From contig NZ_CP060704.1 of assembly GCF_014353015.1 (NCBI RefSeq), positions 707,001-771,000 of the forward strand: a stretch of DNA of 64,000 nt, in the 5' to 3' direction. Below the pieces are notes generated by a model. The model was not told where the DNA came from. It worked only from the letters and a program-made list of their open reading frames with translations, and did no database searches. Positions 17,014 through 26,376 of this stretch are shown here, one piece after another; position 1 is the stretch's first letter; every line of letters begins with the position of its first letter. The position numbers were made by a program, and so were the translations under genes. This DNA comes from Chitinimonas koreensis. GTDB lineage: Bacteria; Pseudomonadota; Gammaproteobacteria; Burkholderiales; Chitinimonadaceae.

Positions 17014-17442
17014 TCACTCCGGCCAGCGCGGCAGCGCCTCGAACATCGCGCGCAGCTCGCCGTCGAAGGCCACCGCGGTGCCGGCCTGCTGGCTGAAGAT
17101 CACGAAGGTCACGTCGGCCTCGGCGATCACCGTCGGCGTGCCCTTGAGCCGCACCACCTGGTGGATCACCGCGCTGCGGCCGCCGACCTTCTTCACGGCG
17201 GTCTCGATCGACAGCTCCTCGCCCATCAGGGCGGCGCGGCGGTAGTCGATGTTGATGTTGACGATCACGAAGGCGAGGCCGGACTTGACGAAGAATTCGA
17301 CCGAGCCGTACGCCTCGGTGAAGCCCCAGCGCGCCTCCTCGAGGAATTCGAGGTAGCGCGCGTTGTTGACGTGGCCGTACAGGTCGAGGTGGTAGCCGCG
17401 CACCTTGATCTCGGTGATGTGCGGTTGGAAGCTGGCGTTCAT
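17014..17442 (-). CDS. 4HBT-family acyl-CoA thioesterase (YbgC/FadM type)
   Basis: 142-residue hot-dog thioesterase. Active-site segment LDLYGHVNNARYLEFLEEAR with the catalytic Asp at 20, followed by the VNINIDYRRAALMGEELSIET strand pattern. Normal length, cytoplasmic, hydrolyses acyl-CoA; chain preference unknown. Divergent from the AsmA gene; RBS AGGAG just upstream of the ATG at 17442. Confidence 0.88.
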   Translation of the reverse strand: MNASFQPHITEIKVRGYHLDLYGHVNNARYLEFLEEARWGFTEAYGSVEFFVKSGLAFVIVNINIDYRRAALMGEELSIETAVKKVGGRSAVIHQVVRLKGTPTVIAEADVTFVIFSQQAGTAVAFDGELRAMFEALPRWPE

Positions 17443-17636
17443 GCGGGTCTCCTCTGTCGAGCGCGCGATGTTAGCAGGCGCGCGGCCGCAGCCGGAAACC
17501 GATTCGAGCGGATGCTCGAAATGGGCCGGCCGGGAAACCTATGCGTGCCTGGCCGGGTCCATAGCAGCCTTGCCGTGGTGGTCGATCCGGCCGCTATTCG
17601 CAAGTGTTCCCGCCGCTTCTGGGATAATCCCGCCCC

Positions 17637-19814
17637 ATGTTCCTGCAATCCCTGTCTCCCTCGTCGCGCCGCGGCGTCTACGCGCTGGCGATCGTGCTGG
17701 CCGCGGTGGTCGCGCTGCCGCTGCTCGACTGGACTTCCTTCGCCCAGAAACTGTCGGGCGACGCCACCGCTTCGCTCGGCCGCCGGGTCGAGATCGGCGG
17801 CCTGCGCCTGGCCTTGCTGCCGCGGCCCAACGTGACGCTCGAGGAGGTGGTGGTCAGCGAGCCCGACCGCCGCTCACTGTTCGCCCGCTTCGACAGCGCA
17901 CGCTTCTCGCTCGGCTGGAGCGGGCTGTGGCACGGCCGCGCCGAGCTGGTCGACGCCCGCATCGAAGGCCTGCACCTGGGCATCGCCGCCGGCGCCGACG
18001 GCCGGCTCAACATCGACGACCTGCTGACCCGCAAGCCCAAGTCCGACCGCATCGACTGGCAGCCGCGCCGGGTCGACCTGGTCGGCGCCGCGGTCGACTG
18101 GCGCGCCGACGGCCAGGTCACCCGGTTCCGCAATCTCGACCTGCACGCGATCGATCCCGAGGGCGAAGCCGGCGCGGTCACCGTGCAGGGCCAGGTGGCG
18201 GCGGCCGACTGGGCCGGCGGCCTGCGCATCGACAGCGGGCTGCGCATCGACCGGCCCAGGCTGACCGCGCGGCTCAAGGATTTCCGCCTGGCCGTCAACG
18301 CCGCCACGCCGGAATGGCACGAGGGCCGTTTCGAGCTGGCCGGCGACCTGGCCGCCGCGGCCTTGCCCTGGCGCGGCGTGCTGAGCCAGGCGCGCGCCCG
18401 CGCCAGCGCCCAGCGCGGCGACCAGCACTGGCAGGCCAATTTCCGCACGCCCGAGCTGCGTGGCGGCGAGGCCGGCCTGTCGACCGGCCGGGTCGACGCC
18501 GAATTCGGCATCAAGAGCGCCAGCCTCGAACTGGCCGGCCAGCTGCGGGTCGAGAAACTGGCCGCCGACGCGGCCGGCAGCCTGCTGGCCGATGCGGCGC
18601 GGGTGCGCATGCAACTGCTCGACGACGACCAGAACGCCCAGTTCGATTTCGAGAGCCCGCTGCGCATCGAGGGCTGGCGCCGGGTCTCGCTCGAAGGCTT
18701 CGCGCTGACCGGCGGCTATCGCCACAAGGCCTTGCCGCGCGGCGCGATCCGGCTCGAACTCGGCGGCCGGGCGGCGCTGGACCTGGAGAAGGAGCGCTTC
18801 GACTGGGACAGCCGCGGCCAGCTCGACGGCGCCGAAGTCAGCGCCCAGCTGTCGCTGGAGAATTTCGTCAGCCCCAAGTACGCCTTCGGCCTGGACCTCG
18901 CCAAGCTCGACCTGACGCCTTACCTGCCGGTGGCCGACAGCGCGCCGCTGGCCGGCGCGGCCAGCCAGCCGCTCGACTGGGGCTGGCTCGGCGGCGCCAA
19001 TGCGCGCGGCCAGCTGCGGCTGGGCGAGCTCGACATCGGCCGCTTCCGGGTGTTCAACCTGCAGGCCGGCATCGACGCCGCCAACCGCAAGCTGCGGCTG
19101 GAGCCCCTGGCGGCCGACGTCTACGGCGGCCAGCTCAAGGGCCGGCTGCTGCTCGACGCCGGCAAGACGCCGAAGCTGCAGCTGACCCAGACCCTGGCCG
19201 GCATGGAGATCGCCGCGCTGATGTCGGACCTGTTCGGCATCGAGCGGCTGGCCGGCCGCGGCACGGTCAACCTCGACGTCGGCGCGCCGGCCACCAGCCT
19301 CGACGCGCTGCGGCGCGGCCTGAACGGCCGCATGGACCTGATGCTGACGCGCGGCGCGATCACCGGCTTCGACCTCGGCGAGACGCTGCGCGAATGGCGC
19401 GGCAACCTGGCCAAGCTGACCGGCACTACGCTGAAGGCCGATACCGGGCGGCGCATGCGCTTTTCCGACCTCAGCGCCCGCTTCGTGATCAAGGACGGCG
19501 TGGCCGAGAGCCGCGACCTGGCGATCCGCGCGCCGTTCGTGACCATGGACGGCGCCGGCCGGCTCGATATCGGCGCCGGCCAGGTCGACTATCTCTTGAA
19601 CGCGGTGGTGCGCGGCGGCAGCGGCATCCCCGAGCTCGACGCGCTCAAGGGCACCCGCATCCCCTTGCAGATCGGCGGCCCGCTGGCCTCGCCGACCTAC
19701 CGGGTCGACACCACCGCGCTGCGCGAGAAGCTGGCGGCGCCGGTGGCGGCGTCGACCTCGGCCAAGCCGGCCGCGGCGCCGGCCGAACGCCAGGCCACCG
19801 CGCCGCGGCGTTGA
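17637..19814 (+). CDS. AsmA-family protein
   Basis: 725 residues. One N-terminal membrane helix (RRGVYALAIVLAAVVALPLLDW), an AsmA N-terminal domain with SLGRRVEIGGLRLALLPRPNVTLEEV, and a C-terminal AsmA_2-like region with MEIAALMSDLFGIERLAGRGTVNLDV, EYD-free strands and GGPLASPTYRVD, followed by a low-complexity Ala tail. AsmA proteins are periplasmic bridge-like proteins affecting outer-membrane lipid homeostasis. A GGGATAATCC -10-like box lies only 9 nt before the ATG and no Shine-Dalgarno is seen, so the leader may be extremely short. Confidence 0.88.
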   Translation: MFLQSLSPSSRRGVYALAIVLAAVVALPLLDWTSFAQKLSGDATASLGRRVEIGGLRLALLPRPNVTLEEVVVSEPDRRSLFARFDSARFSLGWSGLWHGRAELVDARIEGLHLGIAAGADGRLNIDDLLTRKPKSDRIDWQPRRVDLVGAAVDWRADGQVTRFRNLDLHAIDPEGEAGAVTVQGQVAAADWAGGLRIDSGLRIDRPRLTARLKDFRLAVNAATPEWHEGRFELAGDLAAAALPWRGVLSQARARASAQRGDQHWQANFRTPELRGGEAGLSTGRVDAEFGIKSASLELAGQLRVEKLAADAAGSLLADAARVRMQLLDDDQNAQFDFESPLRIEGWRRVSLEGFALTGGYRHKALPRGAIRLELGGRAALDLEKERFDWDSRGQLDGAEVSAQLSLENFVSPKYAFGLDLAKLDLTPYLPVADSAPLAGAASQPLDWGWLGGANARGQLRLGELDIGRFRVFNLQAGIDAANRKLRLEPLAADVYGGQLKGRLLLDAGKTPKLQLTQTLAGMEIAALMSDLFGIERLAGRGTVNLDVGAPATSLDALRRGLNGRMDLMLTRGAITGFDLGETLREWRGNLAKLTGTTLKADTGRRMRFSDLSARFVIKDGVAESRDLAIRAPFVTMDGAGRLDIGAGQVDYLLNAVVRGGSGIPELDALKGTRIPLQIGGPLASPTYRVDTTALREKLAAPVAASTSAKPAAAPAERQATAPRR

Positions 19815-19949
19815 AGCGGGCGCCGCGTAGGCGTCTGTATTTTTCTTCTCTGACGACAGCTCCGGTTGCCATTTCGCCGATATGCCGTTTTATGGCCGGG
19901 TCCGACGACTCGGCCGATCGATGGACGGAAATGGTCGAAGTTGCTGCGA

Positions 19950-20064
19950 CGAGCGATAGCGAGGCTCCCTCGCGGCGGCGAGGGCGGGGGAGTAGGAATC
20001 GATCGGGAAGAGCCGATGCTTGGAGACTCGCAGAAGATGAACGCCCGGCTTTGCCGGGCGTTTT
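19950..20064. repeat. two-palindrome composite element, copy A (inverted orientation)
   Basis: On the minus strand: first palindrome GCCCGGC-AAA-GCCGGGC (20042-20060), about 50 bp of variable sequence, then ACTCCCCCGCCCTCGCC-GCCGCGAGGGAGCCTCGCT (about 19957-19995). Related copies at 23085-23205, 36805-36925, 40775-40900, 54560-54700 and 54885-55020. The gap 19815-20097 holds nothing else. Confidence 0.75.
20042..20064 (+). terminator. hairpin with T-run, part of composite element A
   Basis: Stem CGCCCGGC / GCCGGGCG, loop TTT, then TTTT. It can act as a terminator for the AsmA transcript although it belongs to the interspersed element. Confidence 0.6.
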
Positions 20065-20097
20065 GCTGAGGATTGAGTAGCGCAGGGCGCAGTGAAA

Positions 20098-20490
20098 TCA
20101 ATCGAGGCTCGTGCAGCCGAGCCGCAGGCTCTCCTGCTGGCGCTGCAGCGCCGCCGTGCGCTGCGCCTGGCTGGCCTTGCGCGATGGCCCGTTGCGGGTC
20201 GACTCGCGATCGGGCTGCTTGCCGTCGCTGTTCCAGATCAGCTCGCCGTCGGCCAGCCGCTCGCATTCGACCGCCTTGCCCGAGCGCGGCGAGGCCGTCG
20301 CCGTACGGCTGCCCGGCGGCGCCTGCAGCTTGCGCTGCAATTCGACGCTTTCCGCGCTCGGCTTCACCAGTTGCGCTTGCGGCTTGAGCTTGAGCGCATC
20401 GGCGCGGGCCTTGTCGGCCAGCGCGTCGTCGGCCCGGGCCTGGCCGAGCGGGGCCAGCGTCAGCGCCAGCAGCATGGGAACGAATCGCAT
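20098..20490 (-). CDS. small periplasmic protein of unknown function
   Basis: 130 residues with a signal peptide (MRFVPMLLALTLAPLGQARA). The mature part is highly charged, with two Cys residues (VECERLADG and LRLGCTSLD) that could pair, and a predicted helical C-terminus rich in Gln/Arg. RBS AGGAGG lies 6 nt before the ATG at 20490, which fixes the start within the longer open frame. No family recognised. It is divergent from hutH and shares the intergenic promoter region. Confidence 0.7.
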   Translation of the reverse strand: MRFVPMLLALTLAPLGQARADDALADKARADALKLKPQAQLVKPSAESVELQRKLQAPPGSRTATASPRSGKAVECERLADGELIWNSDGKQPDRESTRNGPSRKASQAQRTAALQRQQESLRLGCTSLD

Positions 20491-20586
20491 GCGGTTTTCC
20501 TCCTGGATCGTTGGGGGAGGGAGTATTCCACGCGACGGCGGGCTGCCCGAAACGGCATGCGACGAACGACGATGTTGCGCTGCAAC

Positions 20587-20598
20587 TTGTCTATACAA
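20587..20598. promoter_or_regulatory. HutC-type operator upstream of hutH
   Basis: Near-perfect dyad TTGTCTATACAA, 53 nt before the hutH ATG. HutC (GntR/HutC family) operators in Pseudomonas and enteric bacteria are of the form TTGTxTATACAA, and a hutC gene follows two genes on. Confidence 0.65.
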
Positions 20599-20650
20599 AT
20601 ACGGCGGTGTAGTCTGCGCTCCATTCATCGTGCATCCGGCTGGAGCCCCC

Positions 20651-22186
20651 ATGCAGAACCTGACCCTCACCCCCGGCCAGCTGAGCCTGGCCCAACTGCG
20701 CCGCATCGAGTCCGGCCGCGTGCGGCTGACGCTCGACCCGGCCGCGTTGCCGGCCATCGCCGCCAGCGCGCGCACCGTCGAGAAGATCGTCGCGCGCGAC
20801 GCAGCGGCCTACGGCATCAACACCGGCTTCGGCCTGCTGGCCAACACCCGCATCGCCAACGACCAGCTCGAGCAGCTGCAGACCAACCTGGTGCTGTCGC
20901 ACGCGGTCGGCGTCGGCGAGCCGATGCCGGCGCCGGTGGTGCGCCTCCTGATGGCGCTCAAGCTGTCCAGCCTCGGCCGCGGCTTCTCGGGCGTGCGCCA
21001 GGTGGTGATCGACAACCTGATCGCGCTGTTCAACGCCGACGTGCTGCCGCTGATCCCGGTCAAGGGTTCGGTCGGCGCCTCGGGCGACCTGGCGCCGCTG
21101 GCGCACATGGCCGCGGTGCTGCTGGGCGTGGGCGAGGTGTTCATCGAGGGCCGCCGCGCCTTGGCCGCCGAGGGCCTGGCCGCGGCCGGCGTCGCGCCGC
21201 TGAAGCTGGCGGCCAAGGAAGGCCTGGCGGTGCTCAACGGCACCCAGGCCTCGACCGCGCTGGCGCTGCACAACCTGTTCAAGATCGAAGACCTGTACAA
21301 CACCGCGCTGGTGTCGGGCGCGCTGTCGGTCGACGCCGCGGCCGGCTCGAGCACGCCGTTCGATCCGCGTATCCATGCGCTGCGCGGCCACGCCGGCCAG
21401 ATCGACGCCGCGGCCGCCCTGCGCGAGCTGCTCGAAGGCAGCGCGATCCGCGCCTCGCACACCATCTGCCACAAGGTGCAGGACCCGTACTGCCTGCGCT
21501 GCCAGCCGCAGGTGATGGGCGCCTGCCTGGACAACATCCGCCATGCCGCGCGGGTGCTGCTGACCGAAGCCAACGGCGTGACCGACAACCCGCTGATCTT
21601 CTCCGACACCGAGGAAGTGCTGTCGGGCGGCAATTTCCACGCCGAGCCGGTGGCCATCGTGGCCGACCTGCTGGCCATCGCCGCCAGCGAGATCGGCGCG
21701 ATTTCGGAGCGCCGCGTCGGCCTCCTGATCGACGCCACGCTGAGCAACGGCCTGCCGCCCTTCCTGGTGCAGAACGGCGGGCTCAACTCGGGCTTCATGA
21801 TCGCCCACGTCACCGCCGCGGCGCTGGCCAGCGAGAACAAGACCCACGCCCACCCGGCCTCGGTCGACAGCCTGCCGACCAGCGCCAACCAGGAAGACCA
21901 CGTCTCGATGGCCACCTTCGCCGCGCGCAAGCTCGGCGAGATCGCCGACAACGTGGCCAACATCCTGGCGATCGAACTCCTGGCCGCGGCGCAGGGCGTC
22001 GACTTCCGTGCCCCGCTGACGACCAGCGCGCCGCTGGCGCGGGCCCACGCGCTGGTGCGCGAAGGCGCCGCCTTCTACGCCGAGGACCGCTACTTCGCGC
22101 CCGACATCGTGGCGGTGGCGGAGCGGGTGAAGGCCGGGCGGTTCGCGGCGCTGGCGCCTTACAAGTTCGAAAGCCGTGAGGCGTAA
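20651..22186 (+). CDS. hutH: histidine ammonia-lyase
   Basis: 511 residues; deaminates histidine to trans-urocanate, first step of histidine degradation. The Ala-Ser-Gly triplet at 143-145 (GSVGASGDLAPLAH) that cyclises into the MIO cofactor is intact, as are the NTGFG loop and TDNPLIF. Normal length. Start ATG 20651; the frame is open upstream but the operator and promoter lie there. The stop TAA (22184-22186) and the last two codons are part of a run of heptads (22176-22203). Confidence 0.97.
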   Translation: MQNLTLTPGQLSLAQLRRIESGRVRLTLDPAALPAIAASARTVEKIVARDAAAYGINTGFGLLANTRIANDQLEQLQTNLVLSHAVGVGEPMPAPVVRLLMALKLSSLGRGFSGVRQVVIDNLIALFNADVLPLIPVKGSVGASGDLAPLAHMAAVLLGVGEVFIEGRRALAAEGLAAAGVAPLKLAAKEGLAVLNGTQASTALALHNLFKIEDLYNTALVSGALSVDAAAGSSTPFDPRIHALRGHAGQIDAAAALRELLEGSAIRASHTICHKVQDPYCLRCQPQVMGACLDNIRHAARVLLTEANGVTDNPLIFSDTEEVLSGGNFHAEPVAIVADLLAIAASEIGAISERRVGLLIDATLSNGLPPFLVQNGGLNSGFMIAHVTAAALASENKTHAHPASVDSLPTSANQEDHVSMATFAARKLGEIADNVANILAIELLAAAQGVDFRAPLTTSAPLARAHALVREGAAFYAEDRYFAPDIVAVAERVKAGRFAALAPYKFESREA

Positions 22187-22359
22187 GGCGTGAGGGGTGA
22201 GGTGTACGCGTGGATGGCACCGTGGAGATCGCCACGAACCGTGCTCGCGGCATGCGCCCCATGTTTCCATACGCAATGCCGATCGAACGCGAGCGCGTCG
22301 CTTTCGATCGACGCCGAGCGCGAGTCCGCGCCCCTCACACCTGACCCCTCACACCTCAC
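22176..22359. repeat. heptad-bounded inverted element, copy 3 (between hutH and hutC)
   Basis: Left end: GTGAGGC, GTAAGGC, GTGAGGG, GTGAGGT in exact register 22176-22203. The second unit holds the hutH stop in bases 2-4. Right end: CCCTCAC, ACCTGAC, CCCTCAC, ACCTCAC (22332-22359), directly followed by the ATG of hutC. The interior differs from copies 1 and 2. Confidence 0.85.
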
Positions 22360-23054
22360 ATGACCCCCCCGCCTACCAGCAGATCAAGGACTACGTGCTC
22401 GGCGAGATCCACGCCGGGCACTGGCGCGCCGGCGACCAGGTGCCCAGCGAGAACGAGCTGGTGCGCCGCTTCGGCGTGGCGCGCATGACGGTCAACCGCG
22501 CCATCCGCGAACTGGCGGCCGAGGGCGTGCTGACGCGCAGCCAGGGCGCCGGCACCTTCGTGGCGGCGACCAAGTACCAGAGCACGCTGGTCGACATCAA
22601 GAGCATCGCCGACGAGATCCGCGCGCGCGGCCACGAGCACGAGGCGGCGGTGCTCAAGCTCGGCGCGGTCAAGGCCGACGCGGCGCTGGCGGCCGAGATG
22701 GAGGTGGCGGTCGGCGCCACGCTGTACCACTCGGTGATCCTGCACCGCGAGAACGGCCTGCCGATCCAGCTCGAGGAACGCTGGGTCAACCCGGCCCAGG
22801 CGCCCGACTATCTCAAGCAGGACTTCGTCCACAGCACGCCGAACGAATACCTGGTGCGCGCGGCGCCCTTGTCGCGCGTCGAGTACCGCATCGAGGCCCG
22901 CCGGCCCGAGCGCGGCACCCGGACGCGGCTGGAAATGGCCAAGGACGAGCCCTGCCTGGTGCTGCACCGCCGCACCTTCTCGCGCGGCGTGGTGGCGAGC
23001 GTGGCGAATCTTTACCACCCGGCTGGGCGTTACCAGTTCAGCGGGTATTTCTGA
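22360..23054 (+). CDS. hutC: histidine-utilisation repressor HutC, start out of frame by one base
   Basis: GntR-family repressor: winged helix (YQQIKDYVLGEI...VPSENELVRRFGVARMTVNRAIREL) and a C-terminal UTRA ligand domain (LYHSVILHRENGLPIQLEERWV), which binds urocanate in known HutC proteins. The body is intact to 23054. The problem is the start: the ATG at 22360 is followed by a run of seven C (22364-22370) and reads out of frame (MTPPPTSR). With eight C it would read MTPPAYQQIKDYV, the expected N-terminus. No other in-frame ATG or GTG is suitable. Either a one-base contraction or sequencing error, or an unusual CTG start. Confidence 0.85.
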
Positions 23055-23084
23055 CCCGATGCCGGAGGACTTCATGCTGCAGCA

Positions 23085-23205
23085 CTGGCCCCCGGCAAAG
23101 CCGGGTGCTCGAAGGCAGCAGCGGCTCGACCGCTGCTCGCTGATCGAATCCACCCCCCCGCCCCGCCGCCGCGGGGAGCCTCGTTCGCGCATGCCGACCA
23201 GGCCG
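23085..23205. repeat. two-palindrome composite element, copy B
   Basis: First palindrome CCCGGCAAAGCCGGG at 23091-23105, second CCGCCGCGGGGAGCCTCGTTCG at about 23163-23188, with variable sequence between. It lies between hutC and the next heptad element. Confidence 0.65.
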
Positions 23206-23224
23206 CCGCAATCTCGACCGACGC

Positions 23225-23299
23225 GTGAGGCGCGAGGTGTGGAAGCTGCCGTACGAGGCTATGCGCCCCACACCTCACGCCTTACTCCTCACCCCTCAC
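23225..23299. repeat. heptad-bounded inverted element, copy 4 (before hutU)
   Basis: Left end GTGAGGC, GCGAGGT, GTGGAAG (23225-23245). Right end ACCTCAC, GCCTTAC, TCCTCAC, CCCTCAC (23272-23299), directly followed by the AGGAG ribosome-binding site of hutU. Shortest copy, with only 26 bp between the arms. Confidence 0.8.
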
Positions 23300-23310
23300 A
23301 GGAGCATCCC

Positions 23311-24981
<1,671 letters not shown>

Positions 24982-25073
24982 GGCGGCCTTCGCCGCCGCG
25001 CCGTGGCGCTTGCCACTGCGCGGCGGATTGGCGATGCTGGCGATCGATTGCGACCCGATGGAGACCTGCAGCG

Positions 25074-25928
25074 ATGCGCCTGGACGACGAAGAGGAAAGC
25101 CGCCACATCGAGGATCGCCGCGGCGGCGGGGGTGGCCTGCCGCTCGGCCGGCTCGGCATCGGCGGGGTGATCGCCGCGGCGGCGCTCAGCTATTTCTTCG
25201 GCGTCGACTTCCGCGATGCGCAGCAGCTGGTGCAGGGCGTCCAGGGCATGCGGCAGGAGGCGCCGGCGGTCGAGTCCGGGCCGGCCAAGGACGAGAGCGC
25301 GCGCTTCGTCTCCAAGGTGCTGCGCAATACCGAGCGGACCTGGGCGGCGCAGTTCGCCAAGCGCGGCGGCCAGTACCAGGCGCCGACGCTGGTGCTGTTC
25401 CGCCAGGGCATCGACAGCGCCTGCGGCTATTCGAGCTCGGCGGTCGGGCCGTTCTACTGCCCCGGCGACCAGAAGCTCTACATCGACCTCGATTTCCTCG
25501 ACCGGCTGCAGCAGGAGCTCGGCGCCCAGGGCGAATTCGCCCGAGCCTACGTGGTCGCGCACGAGGTCGGCCACCATATCCAGAAGCTGGCCGGTACCTC
25601 GGACAAGGTGCACGAGGCGCGCCAGCGCGCCGGCAAGGCGAAGGGCAACCAGCTGTCGGTGCGGCTCGAACTGCAGGCCGACTGCTATGCCGGCGTGTGG
25701 GGCCACGATGCGCAGCTGCAGGGCCGGCTGGAGCCGGGCGAGGTCGAACAGGCGATCCGTGCGGCGCACGCGATCGGCGACGACACGCTGCAGAAGCGCG
25801 CCGGCCAGGCGGTGCAGCCCGAGCAGTTCAGCCACGGCAGCGCCGAGCAGCGCGCGCGCTGGTTCATGCGCGGGATGGAGAGCGGCGATCCGGGCAGTTG
25901 CGATACGTTCGCTGCAGGGGCGATTTGA
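25074..25928 (+). CDS. YpfJ-type neutral zinc metallopeptidase
   Basis: 284 residues of the putative neutral zinc metallopeptidase family. N-terminus RLDDEEESRHIEDRRGGG, one membrane segment (about 25-42), then the ectodomain with CGYSSSAVGPFYCPGDQKLYIDLDF and the zinc site AHEVGHHIQ (His163, Glu164, His167) plus LELQADCYAGVW. Probably periplasm-facing. Normal length. Physiological substrate unknown. It follows hutU by 92 bp with no clear link to histidine use. Confidence 0.88.
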   Translation: MRLDDEEESRHIEDRRGGGGGLPLGRLGIGGVIAAAALSYFFGVDFRDAQQLVQGVQGMRQEAPAVESGPAKDESARFVSKVLRNTERTWAAQFAKRGGQYQAPTLVLFRQGIDSACGYSSSAVGPFYCPGDQKLYIDLDFLDRLQQELGAQGEFARAYVVAHEVGHHIQKLAGTSDKVHEARQRAGKAKGNQLSVRLELQADCYAGVWGHDAQLQGRLEPGEVEQAIRAAHAIGDDTLQKRAGQAVQPEQFSHGSAEQRARWFMRGMESGDPGSCDTFAAGAI

Positions 25929-25951
25929 CGGGACCGATATGTCGCGGTGCT

Positions 25952-26170
25952 AGCTACGGAGGGCCCCAACCCCGTCGAAGCCGCCGAGCACCGCAGGGCT
26001 CCGCGGGGGTAGTCGGCGAGCACTGTTTGAGGCCCGTAGGGCCGAGTTGCGCAGCCGCCCGCGGAGACCGAGGAGCGCAGGGAACCCCTGCGTAGCAGGG
26101 GCGGCTTTGTCGGGTCGCCTTTTCTTTGGTTACTTTCTTTTGGCGAAGCAAAAGAAAGTAACCCGGCTGC
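25952..26170. repeat. large interspersed repeat ending in a 15-bp hairpin
   Basis: About 220 bp including TTGCGCAGCCGCCCGCGG and GACCGAGGAGCGCAGGGAA, ending in the perfect hairpin GGTTACTTTCTTTTG (26128-26142) / CAAAAGAAAGTAACC (26149-26163) with loop GCGAAG. From memory this block is common between genes of many beta- and gammaproteobacteria. It may act as a terminator. Confidence 0.7.
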
Positions 26171-26258
26171 GGGACGGGCCCCGCCTCAATCCGCGCGCAG
26201 CGTGGAATCTGCGGCGATAGCCGCTAAACGCCGGGGTCTTCGGAAGGAGCCGGCGGTT

Positions 26259-26325
26259 CATCAAACCACGACCCTCATCCGGCCCTTCGGGCCACCTTCT
26301 CCCGCGCACGGGAGAAGGGTGATCC
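26259..26325. repeat. CCCTCATCC/GGAGAAGGGTGA interspersed repeat
   Basis: Contains CGGCCCTTCGGGCC and TTCTCCCGCGCACGGGAGAA palindromes and begins TCAAACCACGACCCTCATCC; similar blocks are at 54768-54828 and 55105-55212. The gap 25929-26376 holds only this and the larger repeat. Confidence 0.6.
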
Positions 26326-26376
26326 TCATTCCGGCATGTGGCCTCGATGACCGGCTTCCGTGCTGCAGCAATCTGC

